Shown: in pieces, positions 37,254 to 47,093 of the stretch
Layout of the letters: each line of letters starts with the position of its first letter
How positions within the stretch are numbered: the stretch's first letter is position 1
Source: Bacteroidales bacterium
GTDB lineage: Bacteria; Bacteroidota; Bacteroidia; Bacteroidales; Muribaculaceae
Direction: 5' to 3'
Length of the DNA: 64,000 nt
Assembly (NCBI GenBank): GCA_014800685.1
Contig: JAAVFQ010000009.1
Location: 51,352-115,351 of the forward strand
Position numbers and translations under genes: made by a program
Notes under the pieces: generated by a model
The model's input: only the letters and a program-made list of their open reading frames with translations
Databases searched by the model: none
What the model was told of the DNA's origin: nothing

Positions 37254-38771
37254 ATGAGTGATAAGAAGAGAATAGCCAAGAATACATTTGCCCTCTACGT
37301 GCGAATGATATTTGTGATGGCAATCACACTCTTCTCCTCACGAATAGTTTTGGAGAAGCTGGGAGTCACTGAGTTTGGCGTCTACAGTTCGGTAGGAGGC
37401 GTGGTGGCCATGCTCAGTTTTCTTAATGCTACGCTGAGCACCGGCACATCAAGATTTATAACCTTTGAGCTTGGCAGGGAGGATTCGCGGCGGCTTCGGG
37501 AGACGTTCAGCACGGCATTTTATACTCACCTCATCCTTGCCCTTATAGTGGTATTGGCATTAGTGGCCGGCGGCTCGTATTTCGTTAGCCATAAGCTTGT
37601 GATACCGGATTCGCTGCAGACTCCGGCATTATGGACATTCTATATATCAGTCTTCACAGCCTTTATCAGCTTTACCCAGGTGCCCTATACGGCCATGATA
37701 ATAGCGAATGAGAAGATGAGTATTTACGCATATATCGGCATCGTGGAAGCATGCGGGCGTCTTGGAGTGGCCTACGCTATCTCGTTAGCGCCCATAGAGA
37801 AGCTGATATGGTATGCGGCACTCACGGCCGGCCTGCAATTAACGGTAGCACTCTCCTATCGTTTTTATTGTCTACACAGATATGAAGAGTCGCGGTTTGC
37901 TCTGATCTTCAAAAGGGAAATTTGCAAAAAGCTGCTGCGATTTTCGGGATGGAATCTGCTGGCCAACGTGTCGCAGATGCTCTCCACGCAAGGGCTTATA
38001 GTGCTGATCAATATGTTTTTTGCGCCGGCGCTCGCAGCTGCCCAGGCCATAGGAAATCAGATATCCTCGGCCATGACCCAGTTCTCGTCCAACTTTATGC
38101 TGGCCATTAATCCGCAGATAATCAAGCTATATTCAAAGGGGGAGTATGAGGCCTCGCGCAAGCTCAATCTTCAGACCACAGTATTGGTTTGGGATCTCAT
38201 GCTTCTCATCGGGCTACCGCTGATAGTTTGCATGAATCCCCTCATCCACTTATGGCTTGTGGACGTGCCTGACTATGCAGTCATATTCGCCCGCTACATA
38301 GTGGCGAGCCAGATAATCAACACATTCTCGATGACCTTCTATGTGCCGATGATAGCAAGCGGCCAACTGCGCGACAACTCATTGGCAGCCCTCTTGGTGA
38401 CGGCAGTGGAATTTGCCGTCTTGTATGGACTGTTAAAAGCAGGGTTTGACGTGATGTGGGTACAATACATGACCATCCTTGTGGCAGTCATATTTGGATT
38501 TGGGGTTAAGCCTGTGATACTTTGCCGAAAAATAGGATATAAAGTAAGGGAAATGTGCCGCTGCTATCTGCAATGCCTGAAATCTGCAATCCTGCCGATA
38601 GCCAGCTGCCTGATCACAGTCTATTACATAAATATAGACGAGAAACTCCCCACCGCCATGTCGGTTGGTTTTCTGATAATCTGCTCGGTGATATTCAGTT
38701 CTGTTCTATGCATGACAAAGCATGAAAGGCAAAAGATATTCAGCCTCATTGCTAACAGAATAAGACATTAA
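37254..38771 (+). CDS. wzx: Wzx-type oligosaccharide flippase
   Basis: This 505-residue polytopic membrane protein has about 12-14 hydrophobic helices. The start NTFALYVRMIFVMAITLFSSRIVLEKLG is typical of Wzx/MATE-like polysaccharide flippases. It should move the lipid-linked repeat unit from the cytosolic to the periplasmic face of the inner membrane. The protein is not the dedicated WzxE of enterobacterial common antigen as far as I can tell. It lies between rfbB and the wecD-like gene and, with Wzy at 42209, points to Wzx/Wzy-dependent assembly. Confidence 0.9.
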   Translation: MSDKKRIAKNTFALYVRMIFVMAITLFSSRIVLEKLGVTEFGVYSSVGGVVAMLSFLNATLSTGTSRFITFELGREDSRRLRETFSTAFYTHLILALIVVLALVAGGSYFVSHKLVIPDSLQTPALWTFYISVFTAFISFTQVPYTAMIIANEKMSIYAYIGIVEACGRLGVAYAISLAPIEKLIWYAALTAGLQLTVALSYRFYCLHRYEESRFALIFKREICKKLLRFSGWNLLANVSQMLSTQGLIVLINMFFAPALAAAQAIGNQISSAMTQFSSNFMLAINPQIIKLYSKGEYEASRKLNLQTTVLVWDLMLLIGLPLIVCMNPLIHLWLVDVPDYAVIFARYIVASQIINTFSMTFYVPMIASGQLRDNSLAALLVTAVEFAVLYGLLKAGFDVMWVQYMTILVAVIFGFGVKPVILCRKIGYKVREMCRCYLQCLKSAILPIASCLITVYYINIDEKLPTAMSVGFLIICSVIFSSVLCMTKHERQKIFSLIANRIRH

Positions 38772-38873
38772 GCCTCACGGATAATTGCGACCCCATATAA
38801 ATCTGTACCGTAGATTTTAAATTTCTAAAGGCGCCTTCAGATACTCAGAAGAATATAAAATATCAGACTATAA

Positions 38874-39596
38874 ATGGCAGAATTGAGCAGAGTACTGGAA
38901 TGGGATAGTAATTTTTTCGGAAAGCAGATAGCGCAGATTAATGCTGTCAATGCCGAAGACTCCGCGATATTCAAGGAAATAGACTCACTCTTCGACAAGG
39001 GCACAGAGTGCATTTATCTTTCTACAGACCGCCCTATTGACCTTTCCGGATATGACTCACTTACGGCTGATAAGAAAAGGACATATATTCATGAGACACC
39101 GGAATATCAGCAAGTGGCTCTCCCGGACAAAATCGGGATAGAAAGTCCGTGTTACACAGGGCATCCCTCGGACTTATATGACCTTGCACTGCAATCCGGA
39201 GAATACTCTAGATTTAGGGTAGACCCCCATTTTTCAAAAGAGGATTTTGAGAATCTGTATAAAAAATGGGTAGACAACTCGATGTATGAAGGGTTTGCAG
39301 ATTATGTAATAGCCGCTACCTCTCCCTCGCCCATAGGATTAATGACAGCCAAAAGAGAGCACGACAGGATAAAAATCGGCTTGATAGCGACCGACACCAA
39401 GTATCGGGGCAAAGGGATAGGGAAGCAACTGATGAGAACGATACTTAATAAGGCGGCTGAGAGTAATTTAAAAGTGGAAGTGGTGACACAAGCCGACAAC
39501 ATTCCGGCATGCCGATTTTATGAGGCATTAGGCTTTAGAGTTTTAGATGAGACATTAATATATCATATCTGGAACGACCGGGACAGTAAAAAATAA
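38874..39596 (+). CDS. wecD: WecD-like dTDP-4-amino-4,6-dideoxygalactose acetyltransferase
   Basis: The 240-residue protein shares the layout of E. coli WecD (RffC). It starts with LEWDSNFFGKQIAQIN, where W and FFG match. SRFRVDPHF and a WVDNSMYEGFADYV block follow at about 115-145, and a GNAT acetyl-CoA fold lies at about 150-235 (YRGKGIGKQLMRTIL). WecD acetylates the 4-amino group of dTDP-Fuc4N. Its place directly before a WecE-like aminotransferase supports this. Another acyl group, such as formyl or hydroxyacyl, is not excluded. Confidence 0.82.
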   Translation: MAELSRVLEWDSNFFGKQIAQINAVNAEDSAIFKEIDSLFDKGTECIYLSTDRPIDLSGYDSLTADKKRTYIHETPEYQQVALPDKIGIESPCYTGHPSDLYDLALQSGEYSRFRVDPHFSKEDFENLYKKWVDNSMYEGFADYVIAATSPSPIGLMTAKREHDRIKIGLIATDTKYRGKGIGKQLMRTILNKAAESNLKVEVVTQADNIPACRFYEALGFRVLDETLIYHIWNDRDSKK

Positions 39597-39696
39597 AACA
39601 ATAGATGTGAGAAGAAAAGCAACCCCACTCTTAGAGTGTATCCTTATCTAACGGGCATTATTTTTTTCTCATAGTCTTAAAATATAAAGTTAAGGA

Positions 39697-40911
39697 ATGA
39701 TACCATTTAACAAGCCGTTTCTTACCGGGAAGGAGGCTCACTATATCTATCAGGCAGTCTACTCGGGCAAATTATCGGGCAACGGGGTATATACAAAGAA
39801 ATGCCAGACGTTTTTTGAGGATCATTATGGCTTCAAGAAAGCCTTGATGACCACCTCATGCACAGACGCTCTTGAAATGGCGGCTATCTTGTGCGACATC
39901 AAGCCGGGAGATGAGGTAATAGCACCAAGCTATACATTCGTATCGACCGTGCTTGCCTTCGTGAGACAAGGAGCCAAAATAGTCTTCTGCGACAGCTGCA
40001 AGGATAATCCAAATATAGACCCGGACAAGATAGAATCTCTAATTACGGAGCGGACGAAGGTTATCGTGCCGGTTCATTATGCGGGAGTAGCCTGCGATAT
40101 GGATAAAATAATGGATATCGCGCGGAGGCATAACCTGCTTGTGGTGGAGGATGCCGCTCAGGCCATAGATTCATACTATAAGGGGCGCGCCCTCGGCTCA
40201 ATCGGCCATCTGGGCTGCTTCTCTTTTCATGAGACAAAGAACATTATAGCCGGAGAGGGTGGCTTGCTCTCCATCAATGACGAGCGCTTCATCCGCCGCT
40301 CGGAAATCATCTGGGAGAAGGGGACAAATCGCTCCGAGTTCTTTCGCGGAGAGGTGAACAAGTATGGCTGGGTAGACACCGGGTCTTCCTTTCTTCCTTC
40401 AGAGCTGATCTCGGCATTCCTTTGGGCACAGATAGAGAATATGGATATCATTCAGACGCGCCGGAAGGAGATATGGGAACAGTATTATGAGGGTCTGAAG
40501 CCACTGGCCGGGAAAGGGTATCTTGAGCTTCCGGAAATACCGGATTATGCTACTAACAATGCGCACATGTTTTATGTGGTGTGTCGTTCTCTTGAGGAGC
40601 GCACGAAGCTTATAAAATATCTGAAGGATAATGGAGTGATGTCGGTGTTTCATTATCTGAGTCTTCACAAGAGCGGCTTCTATACCGGCCACGCAGATTC
40701 CCGTCCGGGAAATCTTCAGGAAGTGGAGATGCATAATGTGAAGAATTTTGACGGAAGCATAACGGATGAGCTCCGGGTTGTAGGACTTGACCTGCCGGAG
40801 TGTGACCGCTTTGCCGACTGCCTGCTTCGCCTGCCTATGTATTATGAGCTGGAGACAGCTGAGGTGAATGAGGTGATACGCTCCATCCATGCCTTTTACG
40901 AGAAAGGATAA
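39697..40911 (+). CDS. wecE: WecE-like dTDP-4-amino-4,6-dideoxygalactose transaminase
   Basis: This PLP-dependent DegT-family aminotransferase closely follows E. coli WecE (RffA) along most of its length: MIPFNKPFLTGKE at the start, SCTDALEMAAILCDIKPGDE, PVHYAGVACDMDKIM and GCFSFHETKNI, where Lys is the PLP lysine. KGTNRSEFFRGEVNKYGW matches the WecE block that contacts the substrate. It should convert dTDP-4-keto-6-deoxyglucose from RfbB to dTDP-Fuc4N. The length is 404 residues, close to a normal WecE plus a short insert near 340. Confidence 0.88.
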   Translation: MIPFNKPFLTGKEAHYIYQAVYSGKLSGNGVYTKKCQTFFEDHYGFKKALMTTSCTDALEMAAILCDIKPGDEVIAPSYTFVSTVLAFVRQGAKIVFCDSCKDNPNIDPDKIESLITERTKVIVPVHYAGVACDMDKIMDIARRHNLLVVEDAAQAIDSYYKGRALGSIGHLGCFSFHETKNIIAGEGGLLSINDERFIRRSEIIWEKGTNRSEFFRGEVNKYGWVDTGSSFLPSELISAFLWAQIENMDIIQTRRKEIWEQYYEGLKPLAGKGYLELPEIPDYATNNAHMFYVVCRSLEERTKLIKYLKDNGVMSVFHYLSLHKSGFYTGHADSRPGNLQEVEMHNVKNFDGSITDELRVVGLDLPECDRFADCLLRLPMYYELETAEVNEVIRSIHAFYEKG

Positions 40912-40938
40912 TTAAGATCCTGTCTACTTTTAAAATCT

Positions 40939-42087
40939 ATGGATAGCAGCAATAGGCATCGGCTGATACACTTTATTCCTGATGAGAAGGTGACGGATAA
41001 TTTTATATCCATGCTTGAATCTGTCTATCCGAACGAAAGCAGATATATAGTCATCGGTACGCATGCCACTCCGCAAAAGACAAAGATAGCGGACAATGCG
41101 GAGTATTACGTCAAGGGCTCAAAGGGTCTGGCAGAAGTGATAGAGAATGTATCGGGCTACGCGAGAGTGTTTCTGCACGGTCTGATCCAGGGAGCGGGAT
41201 TTGAAAAAATCAAGCATCCCGACATCACCTGGGTGATATGGGGAGCGGATCTGTATGAGGGATTAATCTGCCGTCGAGGCTATCAGATATATGTAGATGA
41301 AGAGGAGCAATACCGGGTAAGGGCCGCCGGCAGTCCATTCGGTAAAATCCCGGTGTGGCTATATAAGATATTAGTGGGGGTAAGGGATAAAATCAATTTC
41401 AGGAAAAGCCTCAAGACCGTCAGACATCTTAAGAGGGTGACAGCCATAGACGAGGACTACAACCTTCTGCGGGAGTATTTTCCTGAACTGAGCGTAGAGC
41501 TGACGCCGTTTTTCTCATACTATCCGATAGAGAAGCAGATAGGAGAGGCTAATCTGGAGAAAGAATGCCATGGGAGGAATATATGGGTAGGCAACAGCGC
41601 CGCTCCCAATGGAAATCATTCGAGCATCTTTTCGAGATTGAAGGATTATCCCGCCACGGCAAGAATATATTGCCCTATCAGCTACGGTATGCAGCAACAT
41701 ATCAACTATATAGACCGGATTGGGAAGGATATGCTGGGCGAACGGTTTGTAGGACTCAAGGATTATATGCCGGCGGAGAAATATTTTGAGAAATATCTGG
41801 ATGCCAATGCCTTTATCTTCGGACATCTGAGGCAGTGCGGCTTCGGTTCAGTGCTGATGGCGCTCTATTTTGGCGGCAAATGCTATTTTTATAAGGACTC
41901 TCCGCTCTACTCCTACTGTACGCGAAACGGAGTGAGGGTCTTCACGATAGAAGAAGACCTGACATATAAGTCGACACAAGAGCCACTGGATGCGGAGACG
42001 CGAGCGGCCAACAGGAAGTTTGTGATGTCGGTGTGCAGTTCGGAGGCAATCAAGAAGCAGCTTGGAATCGCATTTTCTGATAGATAA
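40939..42087 (+). CDS. wecF: WecF-like Fuc4NAc transferase
   Basis: The 382-residue protein resembles E. coli WecF (RffT, glycosyltransferase family 56), which adds Fuc4NAc from dTDP-Fuc4NAc to the lipid-linked ECA intermediate. Matching blocks are WVIWGADLYEGL at about residues 94-105, WVGNSAAPNGNHSSIF near 216, and CPISYGMQQHINYIDRIGKDML near 243. ECA WecF reads VGNSGDRSNEH and PMGYPPNNEAYIEEV at these sites. It stands right after the wecD/wecE-like pair that would make its donor. The acceptor is probably different, because the priming enzyme here is not WecA. Confidence 0.8.
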   Translation: MDSSNRHRLIHFIPDEKVTDNFISMLESVYPNESRYIVIGTHATPQKTKIADNAEYYVKGSKGLAEVIENVSGYARVFLHGLIQGAGFEKIKHPDITWVIWGADLYEGLICRRGYQIYVDEEEQYRVRAAGSPFGKIPVWLYKILVGVRDKINFRKSLKTVRHLKRVTAIDEDYNLLREYFPELSVELTPFFSYYPIEKQIGEANLEKECHGRNIWVGNSAAPNGNHSSIFSRLKDYPATARIYCPISYGMQQHINYIDRIGKDMLGERFVGLKDYMPAEKYFEKYLDANAFIFGHLRQCGFGSVLMALYFGGKCYFYKDSPLYSYCTRNGVRVFTIEEDLTYKSTQEPLDAETRAANRKFVMSVCSSEAIKKQLGIAFSDR

Positions 42088-42095
42088 GTCCTCTG

Positions 42096-42208
42096 AGCAA
42101 GTAAGCATTCACAATTAAACGAGGAAATGGGTCAAAAAGTCTTTAACACTATCTTCGACCTCTTTTGCGGCTGCCGGCATAGTATAAATTAATTTTCAAT
42201 ACTTACTT
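42096..42208. repeat. Intergenic inverted-repeat element before wzy
   Basis: AAGTAAGCATTCACAATTAA at 42099-42118 is an imperfect inverted copy of TTAATTTTCAATACTTACTT at 42189-42208. The right arm ends directly at the wzy start codon. The 70-base interior has a TATCTTCG, close to a -7 box. The same arms occur at 49926-49984, and related ones at 52245-52431. Confidence 0.6.
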
Positions 42209-43402
42209 ATGATCTATATATTAGTCTTAATAGCAATTTTTTATGGCGTACTGACATACGACATTCGCCAAAAGAATGACACGAAGTCGAGCTATTATCA
42301 CTTCATCATGATCGTCCTCATCTTAATCTCAGGATTAGGATATAGAATGGGTGGGGACGGCATGGCATATATGTTTGAATATCCGCAATATAACGTAAAA
42401 GAGGGTTTCAGCTGGGCAGCCTTGAATTCTTATTCGGGAAGACAGCCGGCATGGGTGCTCTTATGCAAAATATGCAGGTCGTTCACAGAAGAATACTGGC
42501 TGTTTAAGCTGGTGCATGCCATTCTGGTCAACTGCATGGTGTTTTATGGACTGAAGCGCCTGACGTCATATAGATTTACGGCAATTCTGTTTTATTTTGT
42601 TCTGATATATTTCGAAATAAACTTTCAGGTGTTGCGTCAGGCGATGGCTGTGGGCCTGTTTTTGGTGGCGATACAGTATATGCGAGATAACAAGTGGATA
42701 AAATACTACCTTCTCGTAGCATTGGCCATCGCATTTCACGAGACGGCGCTTGTCTGCATTGCTTTCCCGCTGATTAAATTTATTAGAATAGACAAGAGCG
42801 GTCTGATGCTCATTGCCGGCATATCGCTTATAGCCATTCTCTTCAGTAGCAATATCCTTGACTCGATTATTAATATAGACCTACCGGAGGAATACGCGGA
42901 TAAATGGTCTTATTATACAAATGACATTGACACGAGCTCAACCTTCTCATCCTATCTGAACGTACTTTTATCATTCGTGATTCCGACGGTCTACATATTC
43001 TTCAGAAAGACTAATCACGGCGATGTCCTGGTAGAGAAAGGAGCGCTCATGTATGGCCTACTTTACATATTAGGCTTGTATTTTCCCATCATCTATCGAA
43101 TCAATCTATACTTTATATTCTTCTTCTATCTGGCCTATATTGACCTGATATATGACCTGTCGAAGTATGGGCTGTCGCTCTTCGAGAGCAACGTGCGCAA
43201 AATCAAAAGCATCACACTGAGCGGAACAAAGGCGCTGACCTACGTCACGCTGATAATCGTCTTTCTGGGAATTAAGAGCCGATTCTATTTTTCAGAATAC
43301 GGAGACACGGGGATGCCGGCATGGGTGCAATATTATCCATACACGTCAGTTATATTTAAGGATATAGACAAGACCAGAGAGGAATTCATACACCGACTGT
43401 AA
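42209..43402 (+). CDS. wzy: EpsG/Wzy-type polysaccharide polymerase
   Basis: This 397-residue inner-membrane protein has about 10-11 hydrophobic helices. Features of the EpsG-type O-antigen/capsule polymerases are RMGGDGMAYMFEYP at about residues 48-61, RQAMAVGLFLVAIQYM near 142, and YLLVALAIAFHETAL, a conserved periplasmic His near 177. Wzy joins repeat units in the periplasm after Wzx has flipped them. It is AT-rich compared with rfbA and rfbB. The region from 43403 to 43555 behind it holds more of the intergenic repeat. Confidence 0.85.
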   Translation: MIYILVLIAIFYGVLTYDIRQKNDTKSSYYHFIMIVLILISGLGYRMGGDGMAYMFEYPQYNVKEGFSWAALNSYSGRQPAWVLLCKICRSFTEEYWLFKLVHAILVNCMVFYGLKRLTSYRFTAILFYFVLIYFEINFQVLRQAMAVGLFLVAIQYMRDNKWIKYYLLVALAIAFHETALVCIAFPLIKFIRIDKSGLMLIAGISLIAILFSSNILDSIINIDLPEEYADKWSYYTNDIDTSSTFSSYLNVLLSFVIPTVYIFFRKTNHGDVLVEKGALMYGLLYILGLYFPIIYRINLYFIFFFYLAYIDLIYDLSKYGLSLFESNVRKIKSITLSGTKALTYVTLIIVFLGIKSRFYFSEYGDTGMPAWVQYYPYTSVIFKDIDKTREEFIHRL

Positions 43403-43555
43403 TTCCTGATACTAAAGTTTCGCAAGCTCAAGTTTGAGATTATGAGGTTATGAGGTTATGGGTTTTCCCCATTGATGTTTGATAATAAAGAACGAGAGTT
43501 TTTCATCCCTCATACAACGTTTAATTTTTAGAACTTACTTATTAAAAATACAATA

Positions 43556-44764
43556 ATGAAAGCCTGTTTTATGGGTTTGGGCTATATAGGCCTTCCCACC
43601 GCAATAATCGCCGCTAAAGAGGGCGGTGTGGATATAATCGGAGTTGACATCAATCCATCCGTAGTGGAGCAGACCAATGCCGGCCATCTCCACATCATAG
43701 AGCCCGGAATGGAAGAGATGCTGCAAGATGTGGTCAAATCCGGCAAACTCCGGGCCTCGACTACTCCGGAAGTCTCGGACGCCTATTTCATGGTTGTGCC
43801 TACCCCTTTCAAGGGGAATCATGAGCCGGATGTCAGTTATGTAGAGGCTGCTACCAGAGCGGTGCTTCCTCTGCTGAAGGAGGGAGACCTCTATGTAATT
43901 GAGTCAACATCACCGGTGGGCACCACTGAGCAGATGGCCGATATAATCTTCAGCGAAAGGCCGGAGCTCAAAGGGAAGATCTACATAGCATATTGCCCTG
44001 AACGCGTATTGCCGGGCAACGTGATATATGAGCTGGTGCATAATGACCGTGTAATCGGAGGTCTTGATGAGGCATCAACAAAGAAAGCTCAGGAATTTTA
44101 CGCTCAGTTCGTCAAAGGGACACTTCATCCCACCAACGCAAGGACGGCGGAGATGTGCAAACTGACCGAGAACTCCAGCCGAGACGTTCAGATAGCTTTT
44201 GCCAACGAGCTTTCATTCATCTGCGACAAGGCAGGCATAAATGTCTGGGATCTCATCAATCTTGCCAATAAACATCCTCGCGTCAACATACTTCAGCCCG
44301 GCTGCGGCGTAGGAGGTCATTGCATAGCAGTAGACCCCTATTTCATTACGTCGGACTTCCCGGCAGAGTCCAGACTGATTTCTGACGCCAGAGAAATTAA
44401 TAACTACAAGGCATTCTGGTGTGTGGAGAAAGTGAAAAATGCGATTCTCGAATTTGAGCTTCAGCATGGTCGCAAGCCCGTAGTGGCCATGATGGGACTT
44501 GCATTCAAGCCCGACATAGACGACTTGCGCGAGTCTCCCGCCAAGCAGATAACCGGCAAAGTGATGCAATCTGCCAGAAATGCAGAAATCCTCGTCGTAG
44601 AGCCTAACGTGAAGAGCCATGACTCATTTACCCTCACAGACTATCGGGAAGCATACGACAAGGCCGACATCGTGGCCTTCCTGACAGCACATAAGCCCTT
44701 CAAGTCACTGCCCTGGAGAGAAGACAAGGTGATACTGGATTTTTGTGGAATATTCAAGAAGTAA
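43556..44764 (+). CDS. wecC: UDP-N-acetyl-D-mannosamine dehydrogenase
   Basis: WecC oxidises UDP-ManNAc twice at C6 to UDP-ManNAcA. The 402-residue sequence follows E. coli WecC very closely: [10 protein letters not shown] at residues 7-16, [44 protein letters not shown] and NDRVIGG. The catalytic Cys lies in [15 protein letters not shown], at GGHC. Lys in [10 protein letters not shown] is also as expected. Together with wecB 30 bases downstream it supplies the acidic sugar of an ECA-like unit. Confidence 0.93.
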   Translation: MKACFMGLGYIGLPTAIIAAKEGGVDIIGVDINPSVVEQTNAGHLHIIEPGMEEMLQDVVKSGKLRASTTPEVSDAYFMVVPTPFKGNHEPDVSYVEAATRAVLPLLKEGDLYVIESTSPVGTTEQMADIIFSERPELKGKIYIAYCPERVLPGNVIYELVHNDRVIGGLDEASTKKAQEFYAQFVKGTLHPTNARTAEMCKLTENSSRDVQIAFANELSFICDKAGINVWDLINLANKHPRVNILQPGCGVGGHCIAVDPYFITSDFPAESRLISDAREINNYKAFWCVEKVKNAILEFELQHGRKPVVAMMGLAFKPDIDDLRESPAKQITGKVMQSARNAEILVVEPNVKSHDSFTLTDYREAYDKADIVAFLTAHKPFKSLPWREDKVILDFCGIFKK

Positions 44765-44793
44765 ATAGAGTCCAAAGAGAAGTAATTGAAGCG

Positions 44794-45945
44794 ATGAAGA
44801 AAGTAATGCTTGTATTCGGGACGCGGCCGGAAGCCATCAAGATGGCTCCTTTGGTAAAGGAGTTTCAGAAGCATCCTGACAAATTTCAGACCGTCGTTTG
44901 CGTGACCGGGCAGCATCGTCAGATGCTCGACCAGGTGCTTGAGCTCTTTGACATAAAGCCGGACTATGACCTGAATATCATGAAGCAGGGCCAGGATCTC
45001 TATGATGTGACCGCACGGGTACTGACCGGGATGCGCGATGTGCTGAAAGAATCGAAGCCGGACGTAGTGCTCGTGCATGGCGACACAACGACGTCGATGG
45101 CCGCCGCTCTTGCCTCCTTCTATCAGCAGATTCCCGTGGGGCATGTGGAGGCCGGCCTACGCACGCATAATATCTATTCACCCTGGCCGGAAGAGATGAA
45201 TCGGCAAATCACCGGACGCATAGCGGAATATAACTTCTCGCCCACCCCTCTGAGCAGAGACAACCTTCTGAATGAGAATGTAGCGGAGGAGAAGATAACA
45301 GTGACGGGAAATACCGTGATAGATGCTCTTTACTGGGTAGTGGATAAAATCAAAAATAATCCGACACTTGAAAATGAGCTCAGCGAATTGATGAAAGACT
45401 CCGGCTATAATGTGGACAGGCTGAAGAATGGAAAGAAGCTTGTACTGATAACCGGTCATCGCCGCGAGAATTTCGGAGATGGATTCCTCTCTATATGCCG
45501 GGCCATAAAGGCACTGACAGAGAAATATCCGGGAGTGGACTTTGTCTATCCCATGCATTTGAACCCGAATGTAAGAAAACCGATTCATGAGGTTTTCGGG
45601 GAGAATCTCACCGGCCTCGGAAATATGTTCTTTATCGAACCGTTGGAATATCTATCGTTTGTCTATCTGATGGAGAAGTCGAACATAGTACTGACCGACA
45701 GCGGTGGCATCCAGGAAGAGGCGCCGGGACTTGGAAAACCGGTCCTCGTAATGCGAGACACTACCGAGCGGCCGGAAGCGCTGGAAGCCGGCACGGTAAA
45801 ACTCGTCGGCACGGATTATGACACAATTATCCGGGAAGTGTCAGCGCTCTTAGACGATGCCACTTATTATGAGACGATGTCAAAAGCCGTGAACCCTTAC
45901 GGCGACGGAAAGGCGTGCGAGCGAATAGTCAGCAAACTTTTCTAA
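44794..45945 (+). CDS. wecB: UDP-N-acetylglucosamine 2-epimerase
   Basis: This non-hydrolysing epimerase converts UDP-GlcNAc to UDP-ManNAc, the substrate of WecC. Typical blocks are [14 protein letters not shown] at residues 7-20, [15 protein letters not shown] near 92, [11 protein letters not shown] near 113, TGHRRENFG near 213 and [19 protein letters not shown] near 293. I start at ATG 44794, giving 383 residues; the frame opens earlier at 44743 but those 17 residues are not conserved. The next gene starts at the base after its stop, so both are coupled. Confidence 0.95.
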   Translation: MKKVMLVFGTRPEAIKMAPLVKEFQKHPDKFQTVVCVTGQHRQMLDQVLELFDIKPDYDLNIMKQGQDLYDVTARVLTGMRDVLKESKPDVVLVHGDTTTSMAAALASFYQQIPVGHVEAGLRTHNIYSPWPEEMNRQITGRIAEYNFSPTPLSRDNLLNENVAEEKITVTGNTVIDALYWVVDKIKNNPTLENELSELMKDSGYNVDRLKNGKKLVLITGHRRENFGDGFLSICRAIKALTEKYPGVDFVYPMHLNPNVRKPIHEVFGENLTGLGNMFFIEPLEYLSFVYLMEKSNIVLTDSGGIQEEAPGLGKPVLVMRDTTERPEALEAGTVKLVGTDYDTIIREVSALLDDATYYETMSKAVNPYGDGKACERIVSKLF

Positions 45946-47031
45946 ATGACGAAGAAAAAGGTATTGTTAGTTCTCAACAGGCTATGCGATTATCGCGTTG
46001 AAACTTACAATCAGATAAACGAAGTCTTTGACTTTACCGTCGGGTATAATGTAGCCGATGAGTCTATAAAGCACTGTGAATTCAGGAAAATTAAATTCTC
46101 CACAAAAAAAGTAGGCCCATTTCACATATTTGGCAGGAAGTTTTGGAAGGAATGCAAAAAATATGATGCTGTAATAACATCATTCGACATACACAATTTT
46201 GAATTTGCATTTATTCCATTCATAAAACGAAAATATAAACTACTGACATGGAGCATCGGCCTGCGATGTAGCTACACACGCCCGTATGACGTGAATAGAT
46301 CTCACCAATTTCTGGACAAGATTGCCTATAAAATATTGCAAGCCGCGGATGCTAACATATTTTATATGGATAAGGCCCGTGAATTTTGGAAATCAACGGC
46401 TTTAGATCAGAGTAAAATATTCATTGCTCCGAATACTACAGGTGTGGTTGAAAAAACGGCCGTAGCTTCTGAAAAGAGCTCTATTCTATTTGTAGGGACC
46501 CTGTATAAAACGAAAGGAGTCGACAAGCTCATTACAGCTTTCCATGAGGCCATTTCATCTATAGATAATCTTTCGAGTCCTTTCACGTTAGACATCGTAG
46601 GGAAAGGAGAGGAATTGAATAACCTTAAGTCAATGGTAGAAAAATTGGGATTGGATGATAAGGTTATCTTTCATGGGGCTATATACGATGAAAATGAACT
46701 TTCGACTTTATTCTCAAAGGCGCTTGTATGTGTGAGTCCGACGCAAGCGGGTTTAACAGTCCCCAAGAGTATGGGATATGGAGTGCCCGTAGTTACAAAA
46801 CGAAATGCAATAACGGGTGGAGAAATATACCATATAGCAGAAAACGAGACCGGCATTATCTATGATAGGGATGAGGAATTGGCAGGTCTGATTAAAGATT
46901 GCATGATTTCTGCGCAAAAGTATATAAAAATGGGAGAGAATGCTCGCTCGTATTATAAAAACAATGCCACAATAGCCCATCAGGCAAATGGAGTCATCAA
47001 GGCGTTAACATATTCTTTTTCTACGAAATAA
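45946..47031 (+). CDS. GT4-family glycosyltransferase
   Basis: The 361-residue protein has a GT-B fold. The C-terminal half begins at about residue 170 with SSILFVGTLYKTKGVDKLI and contains VGKGEELNNL. SPTQAGLTVPKSMGYGVPVV stands where GT4 enzymes have the E-x7-E motif; the first Glu is replaced by Thr-Gln, and the second by Lys. It is a paralogue of the next gene, which keeps a Glu in the second place. Donor and acceptor sugars are unknown; ManNAcA is possible since no WecG homologue is present. The gene is AT-rich. Confidence 0.85.
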   Translation: MTKKKVLLVLNRLCDYRVETYNQINEVFDFTVGYNVADESIKHCEFRKIKFSTKKVGPFHIFGRKFWKECKKYDAVITSFDIHNFEFAFIPFIKRKYKLLTWSIGLRCSYTRPYDVNRSHQFLDKIAYKILQAADANIFYMDKAREFWKSTALDQSKIFIAPNTTGVVEKTAVASEKSSILFVGTLYKTKGVDKLITAFHEAISSIDNLSSPFTLDIVGKGEELNNLKSMVEKLGLDDKVIFHGAIYDENELSTLFSKALVCVSPTQAGLTVPKSMGYGVPVVTKRNAITGGEIYHIAENETGIIYDRDEELAGLIKDCMISAQKYIKMGENARSYYKNNATIAHQANGVIKALTYSFSTK

Positions 47032-47093
47032 AGTTATTGCAATTAAATGCCGGAGCCAACCGGGGAACAACCGGTAAAAAAACTACAAAGCCC

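Noticed and set aside
42119..42188. Invertible capsule promoter before wzy
   Set aside because: The inverted arms are imperfect and the inner TATCTTCG box is off consensus; no invertase gene is in the window. Kept only as a testable idea in the findings.
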